NCBI RefSeq assembly: GCF_040219615.1
Contig: NZ_JAVJSE010000037.1
Location: forward strand, 1 to 64,000
DNA length: 64,000 nt
Direction of reading: 5' to 3'
DNA from: Thalassobaculum_A sp040219615
Lineage (GTDB): Bacteria > Pseudomonadota > Alphaproteobacteria > Thalassobaculales > Thalassobaculaceae
Shown here: one piece after another, positions 16,795-26,383 of the stretch
Layout: each line of letters starts with the position of its first letter
Numbering within the stretch: the stretch's first letter is position 1
Position numbers and translations under genes: made by a program
Notes under the pieces: model-generated
Database searches by the model: none
What the model was told of the DNA's origin: nothing
The model's input: only the letters and a program-made list of their open reading frames with translations

Positions 16795-16976
16795 GGCGGG
16801 CCTCCCGGGTGGATGCTGGCGGGAGTTTACGCGCGGTGGCTGGGGTGGGCCACTGGTTTGGGTCGCTGCCGGCCGAGTGGACCATCCGGCCGGCAGGGCG
16901 GGGAGCGGTCGTTTGCCTTGACCTGTCCCTGGACGGCCAGCTGTGATGCGCAAACGAACGGAGAGGACTCCGAAGC

Positions 16977-17369
16977 TTGCGAAGGCAGTATCATTCCCGA
17001 AAGGTCGGGCTAGACCTATTCACCTGGGACATCCACCGGCTGATACGACTTTCAAGAAATCTGAAGGTCCTGTCGGTTCCGTTGAGCGAGATCGCCGAGA
17101 TCGACGAAAACTGGTGGTATGGCGATCCGGGAAATCTGCCGACACCACGATCCATCGCGGCTCACATGGCGTTGGTCGAGCAGATCGACCTCGCTCATCC
17201 GATCCTGCTCTGCGCGGACGGTCGGCTGATGGACGGTATGCACCGGATTGTCAAAGCCCTGCTGGAGAACCGGACCCACGTTCCGGCCGTTCGCTTCCTG
17301 ATCACGCCCGAGCCTGACTACACCAACGCCTCGGTTGATGAGCTGCCTTACACCGACGAGGAAATCTAG
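16977..17369 (+). CDS. ParB-like small protein of unknown function
   Basis: The 130-residue protein contains ILLCADGRLMDGMHRIVKAL near residues 76-96, the DG-x3-DGxHR pattern of ParB/sulfiredoxin-like nucleotide-binding domains; the rest is unfamiliar. Such small proteins can be nucleases, kinases or defence components, and no function is assigned here. The start is TTG16977, 9 bases after GAGAGGA, which gives a complete first strand. Codon usage is visibly less GC-rich than in flanking genes (for example ATT, ACT and GTT codons), consistent with recent acquisition. It stands alone between the isomerase and DadA genes. Confidence 0.72.
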   Translation: MRRQYHSRKVGLDLFTWDIHRLIRLSRNLKVLSVPLSEIAEIDENWWYGDPGNLPTPRSIAAHMALVEQIDLAHPILLCADGRLMDGMHRIVKALLENRTHVPAVRFLITPEPDYTNASVDELPYTDEEI

Positions 17370-17429
17370 GGCAGACCGGCCGCAATGGGTCGACAGCAGC
17401 CACCCGACCGACCACTCAGCGTTATCCCC

Positions 17430-18692
17430 CTACACCGTCATCCCGTCCAGCGGCACCGCCGTCTCCCGCCCGGCGATCAGGTCCGCCGTGATCCGCGCCG
17501 AGGCGTGCGACATGGTCCAGCCCATGTGGCCGTGGCCGCTGTTGATCCAGAGATTGCCGTATTTCCGGCGGCCGAAGCGCGGCGTGCCCTCCGGCGTCAT
17601 CGGGCGCAGGCCGGCCCAGCCCTGGGCGCGGTCGTAGTCGGCGCCGTCCGGGTACAGGCCGCGGACGACACCCAGCATGAAGTCGAAGTCCTGCGGCCTG
17701 TGGCTGGTGTCGTAGCCGGCGAACTCGGCGGTCGCGGTCACCCGCACCCGGTCGCCGAACCGCGAGATCGCGACCAGGTTGTCCTCGTCGACCGAGCCGA
17801 CGGTCGGCCCGGCCTGGTGGTTGCCGACCGGGATGGTCAGCGAGTAGCCCTTGATCGGGTACACCGCCAGCGGGATGCCGATCCGGCGCGCGAACACCGG
17901 GCTGTAGTTGCCGAGCGCCAGGACATAGGCGTCGGCCTTGAGCGGGCCCATCGAGGTGGCGACGCCAGTGATGCGGTCGCCGTCGGTGTCGATCCGCACC
18001 ACGTCGGTGCCGGTGCGGATCTCCGCGCCCATGCGCCGGCAGGCCTCGGCCAGGGCCTTGGTGAACATCCCGCAGTCGCCGGTCTCGTCGGTCGGGCAGT
18101 AGATGCCGCCGGCGATCGACCCGCCGCCTTCGGCAAGCGACGGCTCCAGCCGGACTACGGCCTCGCGGTCCAGCACCTCGGTCTGCTGGCCGTCGTCGGC
18201 GAGGATCTTCATGTGCTCGACGCCGGCCGCCAGCCGCGCCTCGGAGCGGTAGAAATACAGGATGCCGCGGGTGTTGCGGTCATAGTCCAGGCCGCCTCCC
18301 AGCTCGGCCCCCCCGAGTTCGGCCAGGGTCTCGTGCAGCACGCCCTGGGAGTACAGGCAGAGCCGGTGCTTGCGCAGGGTGTTCACCCGCGCCCGCTCCG
18401 CCGTGCACTGGGCCAGGAACTTCAGCGACCAGGACCACAGGCGCGGGTCGGCCGACGGCCGGAATCGCAGCGCCTGGTCCTTCAGGAACAGCGACTTCAG
18501 CAGGACCATGGGCGCGCGCGGCGACGACCACACGAAGGAGTGGCCGGGCGCGATCATGCCGGCGTTGCCCCAGCTGGTCTCGTCGCCGACCGCGGCGCGC
18601 CGCTCGACCAGCACGACCTCGTGGCCGTCCTTCAGCAGCTGGTAAGCCGTGGTGACCCCGACCACGCCGCCGCCCAGAACCGCAATCCGCAT
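17430..18692 (-). CDS. dadA: D-amino acid dehydrogenase
   Basis: The 420-residue flavoprotein starts with the FAD-binding dinucleotide fold RIAVLGGGVVGVTTAYQL and an acidic end of the second strand (VVLVERR). It then shows the DadA-specific ETSWGNAGMIAPGHS and, at the C-terminus, GWAGLRPMTPEGTPRFG and NLWINSGHGHMGWTMSHASA. DadA oxidises D-amino acids, classically D-alanine, to the 2-oxo acid and ammonia, passing electrons to the membrane quinone pool. The catabolic alanine racemase (dadX) and Lrp-type regulator often found with it are not adjacent. ATG18692 begins exactly at the FAD motif. Confidence 0.93.
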   Translation of the reverse strand: MRIAVLGGGVVGVTTAYQLLKDGHEVVLVERRAAVGDETSWGNAGMIAPGHSFVWSSPRAPMVLLKSLFLKDQALRFRPSADPRLWSWSLKFLAQCTAERARVNTLRKHRLCLYSQGVLHETLAELGGAELGGGLDYDRNTRGILYFYRSEARLAAGVEHMKILADDGQQTEVLDREAVVRLEPSLAEGGGSIAGGIYCPTDETGDCGMFTKALAEACRRMGAEIRTGTDVVRIDTDGDRITGVATSMGPLKADAYVLALGNYSPVFARRIGIPLAVYPIKGYSLTIPVGNHQAGPTVGSVDEDNLVAISRFGDRVRVTATAEFAGYDTSHRPQDFDFMLGVVRGLYPDGADYDRAQGWAGLRPMTPEGTPRFGRRKYGNLWINSGHGHMGWTMSHASARITADLIAGRETAVPLDGMTV

Positions 18693-18751
18693 CGCCGCCC
18701 TCCTCCGCCGGGGAGAGCCTAGCGCCGGAGCGCGGTCGGGTGGAAGACCGA

Positions 18752-19261
18752 CTACGCGCGCGGCGGCGGGTCTTCCGGCGGCCTCGACACCGTCCGCCGC
18801 TCGATCCACTTCAGCAGGCTGAGCACTGCGAAGGCGATGACCGTCAGGCTGAACGCCGCGGTGTAGTAGCCGCAGCCGGTCGCCACGCCGGCCGCGCCCG
18901 CCACCCACATGCCGGCGCCGGTGGTCAGGCCCAGCACCCGGTCGTGGCTCTGGATGATGGCGCCGGCCCCGAGGAAGGCGATGCCGGCGGTCACCGCCTC
19001 GACTACGCGGATCGGGTCGACGTTCTGCGAGCCCTCGGCCTGCTGCTGGACGTCGTGGTACATCGCCCAGGCCACCACCGTGAAGGCGGCGGCCGCCAGC
19101 GACGTCAGCATGTGGGTGCGCAGCCCGGCCGACTGGTTCTGGATCTCGCGCTCGATGCCGATGATCGCCCCGAGCGCCGCGGCCACCGCGAACTTGGTCA
19201 GCACCGAGGCCAGGGTCTCGCCCGGCAGGGGCGTCCAGAAGACGGTCGGATCGTACGGCAT
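18752..19261 (-). CDS. MgtC/SapB family membrane protein
   Basis: The 169-residue protein has four to five hydrophobic segments. The first carries AAALGAIIGIEREIQNQSAGLRTH-type MgtC signature residues (IGIERE then AGLRTHML), followed by RVVEAVTAGIAFLGAGAII and LTTGAGMWVAGAAGVATG. MgtC-like proteins are inner-membrane proteins linked to Mg2+ limitation and, in some bacteria, to ATP synthase control. No C-terminal ACT-like domain is present, so this is the short form. It ends 59 bases before the DadA start on the same strand. Confidence 0.88.
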   Translation of the reverse strand: MPYDPTVFWTPLPGETLASVLTKFAVAAALGAIIGIEREIQNQSAGLRTHMLTSLAAAAFTVVAWAMYHDVQQQAEGSQNVDPIRVVEAVTAGIAFLGAGAIIQSHDRVLGLTTGAGMWVAGAAGVATGCGYYTAAFSLTVIAFAVLSLLKWIERRTVSRPPEDPPPRA

Positions 19262-19613
19262 GCGACAAGACTCCGGTCGGAGGCGATGAACCGGCAACGC
19301 CCGGCGCCGCGGATGGATCCGGGATGCGGTGGCGGGCCGCATCGCCGCCCGGCGACGACCGCGACCGGGTCAACCCCCGCCGGCGTGTGGCGTGATGTAT
19401 CAGGAGCGGTCACTCCAGTTGTCCCGAAGTATGAATTCAGGAAAATGCAATAGAATTCGCAAATATATTCAAGCTCATCCCGTAATAAATTTTAGAATAT
19501 CGGAAATATTGCGTCGCAATTCCTTCGGCATCCCCCTATCTGAGGGAGGCGATTTGGCGCTCTCGCTCCGGCGACGCCGAAATCCCAAGAGAATCCGGTC
19601 GAGGAGACCACCG
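19262..19613 (+). promoter_or_regulatory. AT-rich groES upstream region with possible heat-shock promoter
   Basis: Bases 19420-19520 are much more AT-rich than the surrounding genome, marking the promoter region of groES. CCCCCTATCT at 19532-19541 resembles the C-rich -10 box of sigma-32-type promoters. A TTGCGTC at 19509-19515 is a candidate -35, but the spacing is longer than usual. No CIRCE inverted repeat (TTAGCACTC and its complement) is visible, so HrcA control is unlikely. The groES ribosome site is GAGGAGA near 19602. Confidence 0.4.
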
Positions 19614-19928
19614 ATGAATCTGCGCCCATTGCAGGACCGTGTCCTGATCCGACCGATCGAGCGGGACGCGACGTCCCCCGGCGGGATCATCATCCCCGAC
19701 ACCGCCAAGGAGAAGCCGTCGGAGGGCGAGGTCCTGGCCGTCGGCCCCGGAACCCGCGACGAGCACGGCAAGCTGCATCAGCCCGGCGTCCGGGCCGGCG
19801 ACCGCGTGCTGTTCGGGAAGTGGTCCGGCAGCGAGGTCAAGCTCGACGGCGAGGATCTCATGATCCTGAAGGAAACCGACATCCTGGGCATCGTCGACCA
19901 GGTCGCCGCCAAGAAGAACGCCGCTTAA
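19614..19928 (+). CDS. groES: Co-chaperonin GroES
   Basis: The 104-residue protein has the canonical GroES start (MNLRPLQDRVLIRPIE), the mobile loop region (ATSPGGIIIPDTAKEKPSEG) that binds GroEL, and the GDRVLFGKWSGSEVKLDGEDLMILKE core. It forms the heptameric lid that closes the GroEL cage in the cytoplasm. It lies 18 bases before groEL in a two-gene operon. The AT-rich promoter region and the accompanying small genes suggest that this is an accessory chaperonin locus rather than the housekeeping one; the housekeeping copy is not in the window. Confidence 0.96.
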   Translation: MNLRPLQDRVLIRPIERDATSPGGIIIPDTAKEKPSEGEVLAVGPGTRDEHGKLHQPGVRAGDRVLFGKWSGSEVKLDGEDLMILKETDILGIVDQVAAKKNAA

Positions 19929-19946
19929 CGCACCGGGAGAACGACC

Positions 19947-21566
<1,620 letters not shown>

Positions 21567-21598
21567 TCAGGTCGCGACACCCGTCGCGGCAGCGGTCG

Positions 21599-21624
21599 CC
21601 GGCAGCCCACCCTGGCTGCCGGCC
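21599..21624 (+). terminator. GC hairpin after groEL
   Basis: GCCGGCAGCC (21599-21608), a 6-base loop, GGCTGCCGGC (21615-21624). The 10-bp stem is perfect but no T run follows, so it may be a terminator, an attenuator or an mRNA-stabilising end between groEL and the next gene. Confidence 0.55.
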
Positions 21625-21651
21625 GACCTCCAGCGAAGGAATCGACGTGAC

Positions 21652-22089
21652 ATGACCCTCAGGCTGGCGTCTTCCAACGACCACCAGGCGCTCGCCATCC
21701 GGGACCGCGTCCTGCCGCTGGTGCGGTCGCGCGGGACCATGGAGGAGCAGTGGGGCGGGCTCCGGCGCATCACGCTGTCGACGGGCCCCTGGTCGTTCAG
21801 CCACTGGACTCCGTTCAAGACGCTGGGGACCGGCGAGGCCTCGTCGCCGGGCTATCGCCATGCGATCGAGCAGCAGCGTGCCGGCCCGACCCTGGAGTAC
21901 GGGCTCGACATCCGGCTTCGCGGCGCCAAGGTCCTGGGGCTGCTGTGGTCCGACAACGGCGCCTTCGACGTCAACCTGTTCGAGCGGGGGGATTGGGAGA
22001 CGCTGGTCCTCGACCTGGCCGGCACGTTCGAAGGGCTGCCGGCCGGGACCGCGGGCGACGCCGTGCCGCCGGTCGACGGGGCGACCTGA
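21652..22089 (+). CDS. Uncharacterised 145-residue protein downstream of groEL
   Basis: A soluble protein with no signal peptide. Visible features are WSFSHWTPFKTLGTGEASSPGYRHA in two parts (residues about 47-71), GLDIRLRGAKVLGLLW, and an acidic hydrophobic end. I do not recognise the family. It starts 86 bases after groEL in the same direction, beyond a GC hairpin, so readthrough could link it to the chaperonin operon. GACGTGAC precedes ATG21652 without a strong ribosome site. It is convergent with the small-gene operon on the minus strand, with 30 bases between stops. Confidence 0.7.
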   Translation: MTLRLASSNDHQALAIRDRVLPLVRSRGTMEEQWGGLRRITLSTGPWSFSHWTPFKTLGTGEASSPGYRHAIEQQRAGPTLEYGLDIRLRGAKVLGLLWSDNGAFDVNLFERGDWETLVLDLAGTFEGLPAGTAGDAVPPVDGAT

Positions 22090-22119
22090 GCCGCGGGCTT
22101 CCTTCCGTCGTGCCGGGGG

Positions 22120-22308
22120 CTACAGTGACGTCGCGGGATGGTGTCGCCGGCGCGCCTCGGCAACGGCATCGGCCAGGCTCGTGTATCGAAACTCGCCGAC
22201 ATGAAAATAGTCCATCGGCACCCTGGTGATGCCGAGCCGGGACATCTCGCTCTCGGCTTCCGACTCGAGGGGCGTCACGGCCGGCGGTTTCCGCGGTTGC
22301 GATGCCAT
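22120..22308 (-). CDS. Small 62-residue protein, third gene of a small-protein cluster
   Basis: The protein contains MDYFHVGEFRYTSLADAVAEARR in its C-terminal half (split as residues about 32-54), a pattern I remember from unnamed alphaproteobacterial small proteins; no function is known to me. It is soluble, without a signal peptide. AAGGAG lies just before ATG22308, supporting translation. It is the last of three co-directional small genes (22844 to 22120) ending 30 bases from the convergent gene downstream of groEL. Confidence 0.7.
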   Translation of the reverse strand: MASQPRKPPAVTPLESEAESEMSRLGITRVPMDYFHVGEFRYTSLADAVAEARRRHHPATSL

Positions 22309-22347
22309 GTGATCTACTCCTTCGACGAAATCCGGGGAGGGGCGGGG

Positions 22348-22638
22348 TCAGGGCAAGGCGCAGCCGGCCTTGCCGTTCCGGGCAGCAAGATCGCGCGCCA
22401 CGGCGGCGTCCAGTTCGCTCGGATCGATCGTGAGCGTCTGCGACCGGCCCGGGTGATCCGGTGTCGGCCCGAGATGAAGCAGGGCCGCAACCCGTCGATA
22501 CGCCGGGAACGAGACGCCTTCCAGGAGTTCCTCGTCGAACTCGATGCTGTAGGCGCCGGCCGGCAGGGGGTCGTCGAGGCCGGATAGCACGAAGGGGCGC
22601 TCGAACGTCACCTGCTCCGTGCGCGTACGGGTGGTCAT
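22348..22638 (-). CDS. Small 96-residue protein, second gene of the cluster
   Basis: The N-terminus TRTRTEQVTFERPFVLSG is followed by PAGAYSIEFDEELLEG and AYRRVAALLHLG, a short beta-rich pattern seen in uncharacterised alphaproteobacterial proteins, in my memory sometimes near secondary chaperonin genes. There is no signal peptide or membrane segment. GGAGGA precedes ATG22638, so the gene is very likely translated. Function unknown; the beta-rich, motif-free sequence would fit a small binding or chaperone-adaptor protein, which is inference only. Confidence 0.72.
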   Translation of the reverse strand: MTTRTRTEQVTFERPFVLSGLDDPLPAGAYSIEFDEELLEGVSFPAYRRVAALLHLGPTPDHPGRSQTLTIDPSELDAAVARDLAARNGKAGCALP

Positions 22639-22694
22639 CGCGGTCCTCCGTCCGTCGGCGGGCGCGGAGCGGACCGTCCGCTCCGCGCCGGCTG

Positions 22695-22844
22695 CTACGG
22701 CTTGGACGGCGCGGACATCGCCACAGGCGCCGGGCCCGGCTCGATCACCGGCTGAAGAACCGTCTGCACTTCCGCCGGTTTCTCGGCATGGGCAGTATCG
22801 AGCTTGTTGTTGTCCTGGTGGGTCGAGAATTTCTTGAACGACAT
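22695..22844 (-). CDS. 49-residue microprotein, first gene of the cluster
   Basis: A 50-codon reading frame from ATG22844 to TAG22695. It begins MSFKKFSTHQDNN and ends VAMSAPSKP, with a basic start, an acidic-polar middle and a proline-rich end; it is probably disordered. It is supported by GGAGGA 5 bases before the ATG, by its place at the head of two other small genes with identical ribosome sites, and by an AT-rich upstream region. It is too short for ordinary gene calling. Function unknown. Confidence 0.68.
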   Translation of the reverse strand: MSFKKFSTHQDNNKLDTAHAEKPAEVQTVLQPVIEPGPAPVAMSAPSKP

Positions 22845-22948
22845 GTGGTCCTCCGAATATACGTGAAATAAATTACCTCAAATACTTGGCCCCAAGACGC
22901 TTCGTTTACAATGAGAATGTTTCAATATAATTCCGGCTGTAGGAAAAC
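22845..22948 (-). promoter_or_regulatory. AT-rich promoter region of the small-gene cluster
   Basis: The 104 bases between the Ldh-family stop and ATG22844 are unusually AT-rich. They contain the inverted repeat CTTGG-CC-CCAAG at 22885-22896 and, read on the minus strand, TTGAAA near 22924-22919 as a possible -35 box. The exact promoter cannot be fixed by eye; the composition resembles that upstream of groES. Confidence 0.4.
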
Positions 22949-24007
22949 TTACCCTGCCAGCCTCTTCGGCGCCGCGACCCCGAGCTTCCCGGCCCAGCCC
23001 TTCAGCCCGTCGACGATGCCCGGATACAGCGTCACCCCGTGCTCCAGCGCCGCCCGCCTGCGGGCCAGGGCGCCGTCGCCCGGCAGGCGCACCCGGTCGA
23101 CGCCGGGGCGCGGCGGGTTGCCGCGGCAGGCCTGGGCCAGCCAGTCGGTCTGGCGGGTGTACTCCTCGACCCCGGCGAACGCGGTCGGGTCCCAGACCTG
23201 CACGAACACCCCGGCGCCCCAGCCCTCGGCCGGGTCGGCGCGGCCGTGGCCGGCCAGGCCCTGGGTCAGCGCCTCGACGATCAGTGCCAGGCCGTAGCCC
23301 TTGTGGCCGTGGTCGATGCCACCGACCGGCAGGATGGTGCCCGGCGGGTCGGTGAACAGCACCGCCGGGTCGGTCGACGGGTTGCCGTCGGCGTCGATCA
23401 CCCACTCGTGGTCGAGTTTGCGGCCCTCCTTGTGCAGCCGGCCGGTCAGCCCGTTGGTGGTGATCGAGGCCGAGATGTCGACCAGGATCGGGTCGCCCGA
23501 GGTCGGGATGCCGACCGCGACCGGGTCCGGGGTGTACACCGCCCTTGTGCCGCCGAACGGCGCCACGCTGGCGACCGACGGGTCCGAGCAGGCGAGCTGG
23601 ACCATCATGCCGTGTCGGGTCGCGCGCTCCAGGAACGCCGCCAGGCAGGCGATGTGGTGGGCGCGCCGGATCGACACGGTGCAGGTGCCGTACAGCCGGG
23701 CGCGCTCGACCGCCAGGTCGACGGCCGCCGCAGTCAGCCACACCCCCGACAGCCGGCGGCCGTCCCAGCTCACCACCGGGCCGCGGTCGGCCAGGACGGC
23801 CGGCTGGCCGCTCGCCGTCATGCTGCCGTCCGCGAGGGCCGCCAGGTAGGGCGGCACCAGCTGCAGGCCGTGCGTCGTGTGGCCCATCAGGTCGGCCTCG
23901 ACCATCAGCGGCGCCACCACGGCGGCCTTGTCGGCGTCCAGCCCGGCGGCCGCGAACAGCGCCTCGGCATAGGCGATCAGGTCGTCGGCGGCGTAGCGTT
24001 CGGTCAT
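22949..24007 (-). CDS. Malate/lactate/ureidoglycolate dehydrogenase family (Ldh_2) oxidoreductase
   Basis: The 352-residue protein shows the Ldh_2 pattern: GHTTHGLQLVPPYLAAL with the conserved HG pair, SIRRAHHIACLAAFLERA with the catalytic His region, then VDISASITTNG and DHGHKGYGLALIVEAL. This family of NAD(P)-dependent enzymes reduces 2-oxo acids and related compounds and has a fold unrelated to classical malate dehydrogenase. ATG24007 follows GGGAGGA. It is divergent from the DmpA-type peptidase gene with a 102-base spacer and sits upstream of the small-gene cluster. The substrate is open. Confidence 0.9.
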   Translation of the reverse strand: MTERYAADDLIAYAEALFAAAGLDADKAAVVAPLMVEADLMGHTTHGLQLVPPYLAALADGSMTASGQPAVLADRGPVVSWDGRRLSGVWLTAAAVDLAVERARLYGTCTVSIRRAHHIACLAAFLERATRHGMMVQLACSDPSVASVAPFGGTRAVYTPDPVAVGIPTSGDPILVDISASITTNGLTGRLHKEGRKLDHEWVIDADGNPSTDPAVLFTDPPGTILPVGGIDHGHKGYGLALIVEALTQGLAGHGRADPAEGWGAGVFVQVWDPTAFAGVEEYTRQTDWLAQACRGNPPRPGVDRVRLPGDGALARRRAALEHGVTLYPGIVDGLKGWAGKLGVAAPKRLAG

Positions 24008-24109
24008 GCCTCGGTCCTCCCAGGGGATCTTCGGGCCGGACCTTAGCGGGCCGTGGCGGCGCCGACTACCGGCTGCTAGACAGGCGGCGGAACGATTTCG
24101 GAGGACGCC

Positions 24110-25174
24110 ATGGACGACCGGCCGCGGCTGCGCGACCTGGGGGTGACGATCGGCACGCTGCCGGCCGGTCCGGGCAACGCCATCACCGACGTCGCCGGCG
24201 TGGCGGTCGGCCACGTCACCCTGTCGGACGGGGCGGTGCAGACCGGGGTGACCGCGGTGATCCCGCATGCGGGCCACCCGTTCCGCGACAAGCTGCCGGC
24301 CGCCGTGCACGTGGTGAACGGCTTCGGCAAGAGCGCCGGGCTGATGCAGCTGGCCGAGCTCGGCACCCTGGAGACCCCGGTGGTGCTGACCAACACCCTG
24401 TCGGTCGGCACCGCCTCGACCGCCCTGGTCCGGCACATGCTGGAGACCACGCCGGAGATCGGCGCCAGCACCGGCACCGTCAACCCGATCGTCATGGAGT
24501 GCAACGACGGCGCCTGGCTGAACGACATCCGCGGCCTGCACGTCGGCGAGGAGCATGTCCTGCGCGCGCTGGCGGAAGCCGGCCCGGCGGTCGAGGAGGG
24601 GAACCTCGGCGCCGGCACCGGCATGAGCTGCTACGGCCTGGCCGGCGGCATCGGCACCGCCTCGCGGGTGGTCGCGCGCGGGCCGCGCCGCTACGCCCTC
24701 GGCGCCCTGACGCTCTGCAACATGGGCCGGATGGAGGATCTCAGGGTCGACGGCCGCCCGGTCGGCCGTGCCGTCGCCGAGCGGATCGTGGCCGAGAAGG
24801 CCGAGGCCCGCGAGCAGGGCTCGATCATCGTGCTGCTGGCGACCGACGCGCCGCTCGACGCCCGCCAGCTGCGCCGGCTGGCGGTGCGCGGCGGCGCCGG
24901 GATCGGCCGCACGGGAACGCATTTCGGCTCCGGCAGCGGCGACGTGGTGCTGGCCTTCGCGACCGCCGAGACGGTGCCGCACGCCATGCCGGAGGATCCC
25001 GAGGCGACGCGCCGGTCGCTGCACGAGGACGCCATGGACCCGCTGTTCCGGGCCGCCATCGAGGCCGTGGAAGAAGCGATCCTGAACGCCCTGCTGGCGG
25101 CCCGCCCGACCCGCGGCAAGCAGGGCCGCAGGCGCCGCTCGCTGGCCGAGTTCGCGGAGCTGGTGCGGGGCTGA
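24110..25174 (+). CDS. P1 family (DmpA-type, S58) peptidase
   Basis: The 354-residue protein has the DmpA fold markers: PGNAITDVAGVAVGHVTL near the N-terminus, VVNGFGKSAGL, TNTLSVGTAS, and the autoprocessing region LGAGTGMSCYGLAGG at 166-180 followed by IGTASR. Members are N-terminal-nucleophile hydrolases that cut themselves into two chains and then act as aminopeptidases, some on D- or beta-amino peptides. ATG24110 follows GGAGGA. No signal peptide is present, so it is cytoplasmic. Proximity to DadA (D-amino acids) is suggestive but not adjacent. Confidence 0.9.
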   Translation: MDDRPRLRDLGVTIGTLPAGPGNAITDVAGVAVGHVTLSDGAVQTGVTAVIPHAGHPFRDKLPAAVHVVNGFGKSAGLMQLAELGTLETPVVLTNTLSVGTASTALVRHMLETTPEIGASTGTVNPIVMECNDGAWLNDIRGLHVGEEHVLRALAEAGPAVEEGNLGAGTGMSCYGLAGGIGTASRVVARGPRRYALGALTLCNMGRMEDLRVDGRPVGRAVAERIVAEKAEAREQGSIIVLLATDAPLDARQLRRLAVRGGAGIGRTGTHFGSGSGDVVLAFATAETVPHAMPEDPEATRRSLHEDAMDPLFRAAIEAVEEAILNALLAARPTRGKQGRRRRSLAEFAELVRG

Positions 25175-25182
25175 GGCCCGGG

Positions 25183-26283
25183 CTACCCGGCCGCCGCCCG
25201 GCTGACCCGGTAGACGCTGTGCAGGCCGTCGGGCTCGACGTAGCAGCCCTGGAGGTGGCGGCGGCCGGCGGCGGCGAAGGCGGCGCGGCCGTGGGTCATG
25301 CGGTGGTTGTCGAACATCAGGGTGTCGCCCGGCTCGAGCCGGAACCGGATCTCGAAGGCCGGGTCGCCGAGCCGGGCGCCGAACAGGGCGCGGGCCCGGT
25401 AGAAGGCGGCCAGACGGTCCGGCGTGTCGGGCAGCACGTATTCCACGCGCGGGCTGAAGCGGATCCGCTCGAGCGTGCCGTCCTCGGCCAGCTCGACCAT
25501 CCGGCCGACGTCCTCGAGCACCGAGCCGTCGCCGTCGTAGCGGTAGCGGATGCGCGCAGCGGCGAGGGCGGCGAAGGCGGCCGGGTCGTCGGCGCGCAGC
25601 GATTCGGCGACCGCGAAGCCGTCGGCCAGGGTGGATTCCCCGCCCTCCGCCTCGTTGACCAGGCAGCTCAGGAACTGCACCCCCGGGATCGGCCGTCGGT
25701 ACGGGTTGTCGGTGTGGGCGTACAGCGGCAGGTCGGTGTAGGCGAGGTCGGTCGGCGCCTCGGTGACCCGCACGTCGTACAGCGTGCCGAAGTTGGTCAC
25801 CCGGACCGGCCCGAACAGCCCGGCGACCCGCAGCACGGTGCCGGGCTCGGTCCCGCAGCCCCGGATCAGGCCATGGCCGCGGCGCAGGAACCGCTCCAGG
25901 TAGCCGGCCATGGCGGCCGGCCCGGCCAGATCCGCGAAGGCCGCCTCGTTGGCCCGGAAGCCGGCGGCGGCCCAGGGCTGGCGCGGCGGCAGGGCATCGG
26001 CGGTCCCGTCGACCTCGCCTTCCAGCCGGTCGAGCTCGAAGCGGACCGCCCTGCCGTCGCTGAACCGGACTTCGGTGCGCCCGCACGCCAGGACGGCGAC
26101 CGACTCCACGGACAGCGCCGGGTCGAGGCGCCAGGGATCGGCCAGCCGCTGTCGCGAGGTCGGGTCGAAGTCGTCGGGCTCGCGGCTGCGCTCGCGCAGC
26201 CAGAGCGGGTGCAGCGGCACGCGGGTCCCGTCGGCCCGCCGGAACACCACCGCGCCATCCTCGACCCCCAGCGCCCGCAGCAT
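25183..26283 (-). CDS. Gamma-butyrobetaine-hydroxylase-like 2-oxoglutarate dioxygenase
   Basis: The 366-residue protein has the TauD/TfdA catalytic domain with Fe(II) ligands His190 and Asp192 in YAHTDNPYR and His331 in RMTHGR, plus the DNHR element. The N-terminal domain (HPLWLRERSREPDDFDP, residues 25-41) corresponds to the DUF971-like domain of gamma-butyrobetaine hydroxylase, but the cysteines that normally hold zinc there are absent. Members hydroxylate gamma-butyrobetaine or trimethyllysine using 2-oxoglutarate and O2. ATG26283 with GGGAGG is preferred over a TTG at 26352. It is convergent with the peptidase gene, 8 bases apart. Confidence 0.85.
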   Translation of the reverse strand: MLRALGVEDGAVVFRRADGTRVPLHPLWLRERSREPDDFDPTSRQRLADPWRLDPALSVESVAVLACGRTEVRFSDGRAVRFELDRLEGEVDGTADALPPRQPWAAAGFRANEAAFADLAGPAAMAGYLERFLRRGHGLIRGCGTEPGTVLRVAGLFGPVRVTNFGTLYDVRVTEAPTDLAYTDLPLYAHTDNPYRRPIPGVQFLSCLVNEAEGGESTLADGFAVAESLRADDPAAFAALAAARIRYRYDGDGSVLEDVGRMVELAEDGTLERIRFSPRVEYVLPDTPDRLAAFYRARALFGARLGDPAFEIRFRLEPGDTLMFDNHRMTHGRAAFAAAGRRHLQGCYVEPDGLHSVYRVSRAAAG

Positions 26284-26383
26284 CCCCGCCTCCCGGACCG
26301 TACGACCATCCGGCCGCGCCACGATGGTGCCGCTAGAAGCAGCCGTCGGCAATGCGGATCGGGAAGCGGCCGGCAGGCCCCGT

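Noticed and set aside
19380..19613. CIRCE operator upstream of groES
   Set aside because: No TTAGCACTC-type inverted repeat is present on either strand.
22949..26086. A 1045-codon minus-strand open frame
   Set aside because: The final 352 codons are the Ldh-type enzyme; the upstream part is antisense to the DmpA-type peptidase and in the wrong frame of the dioxygenase.
26284..26352. Upstream TTG start for the dioxygenase
   Set aside because: No ribosome site, whereas ATG26283 has GGGAGG at good spacing.
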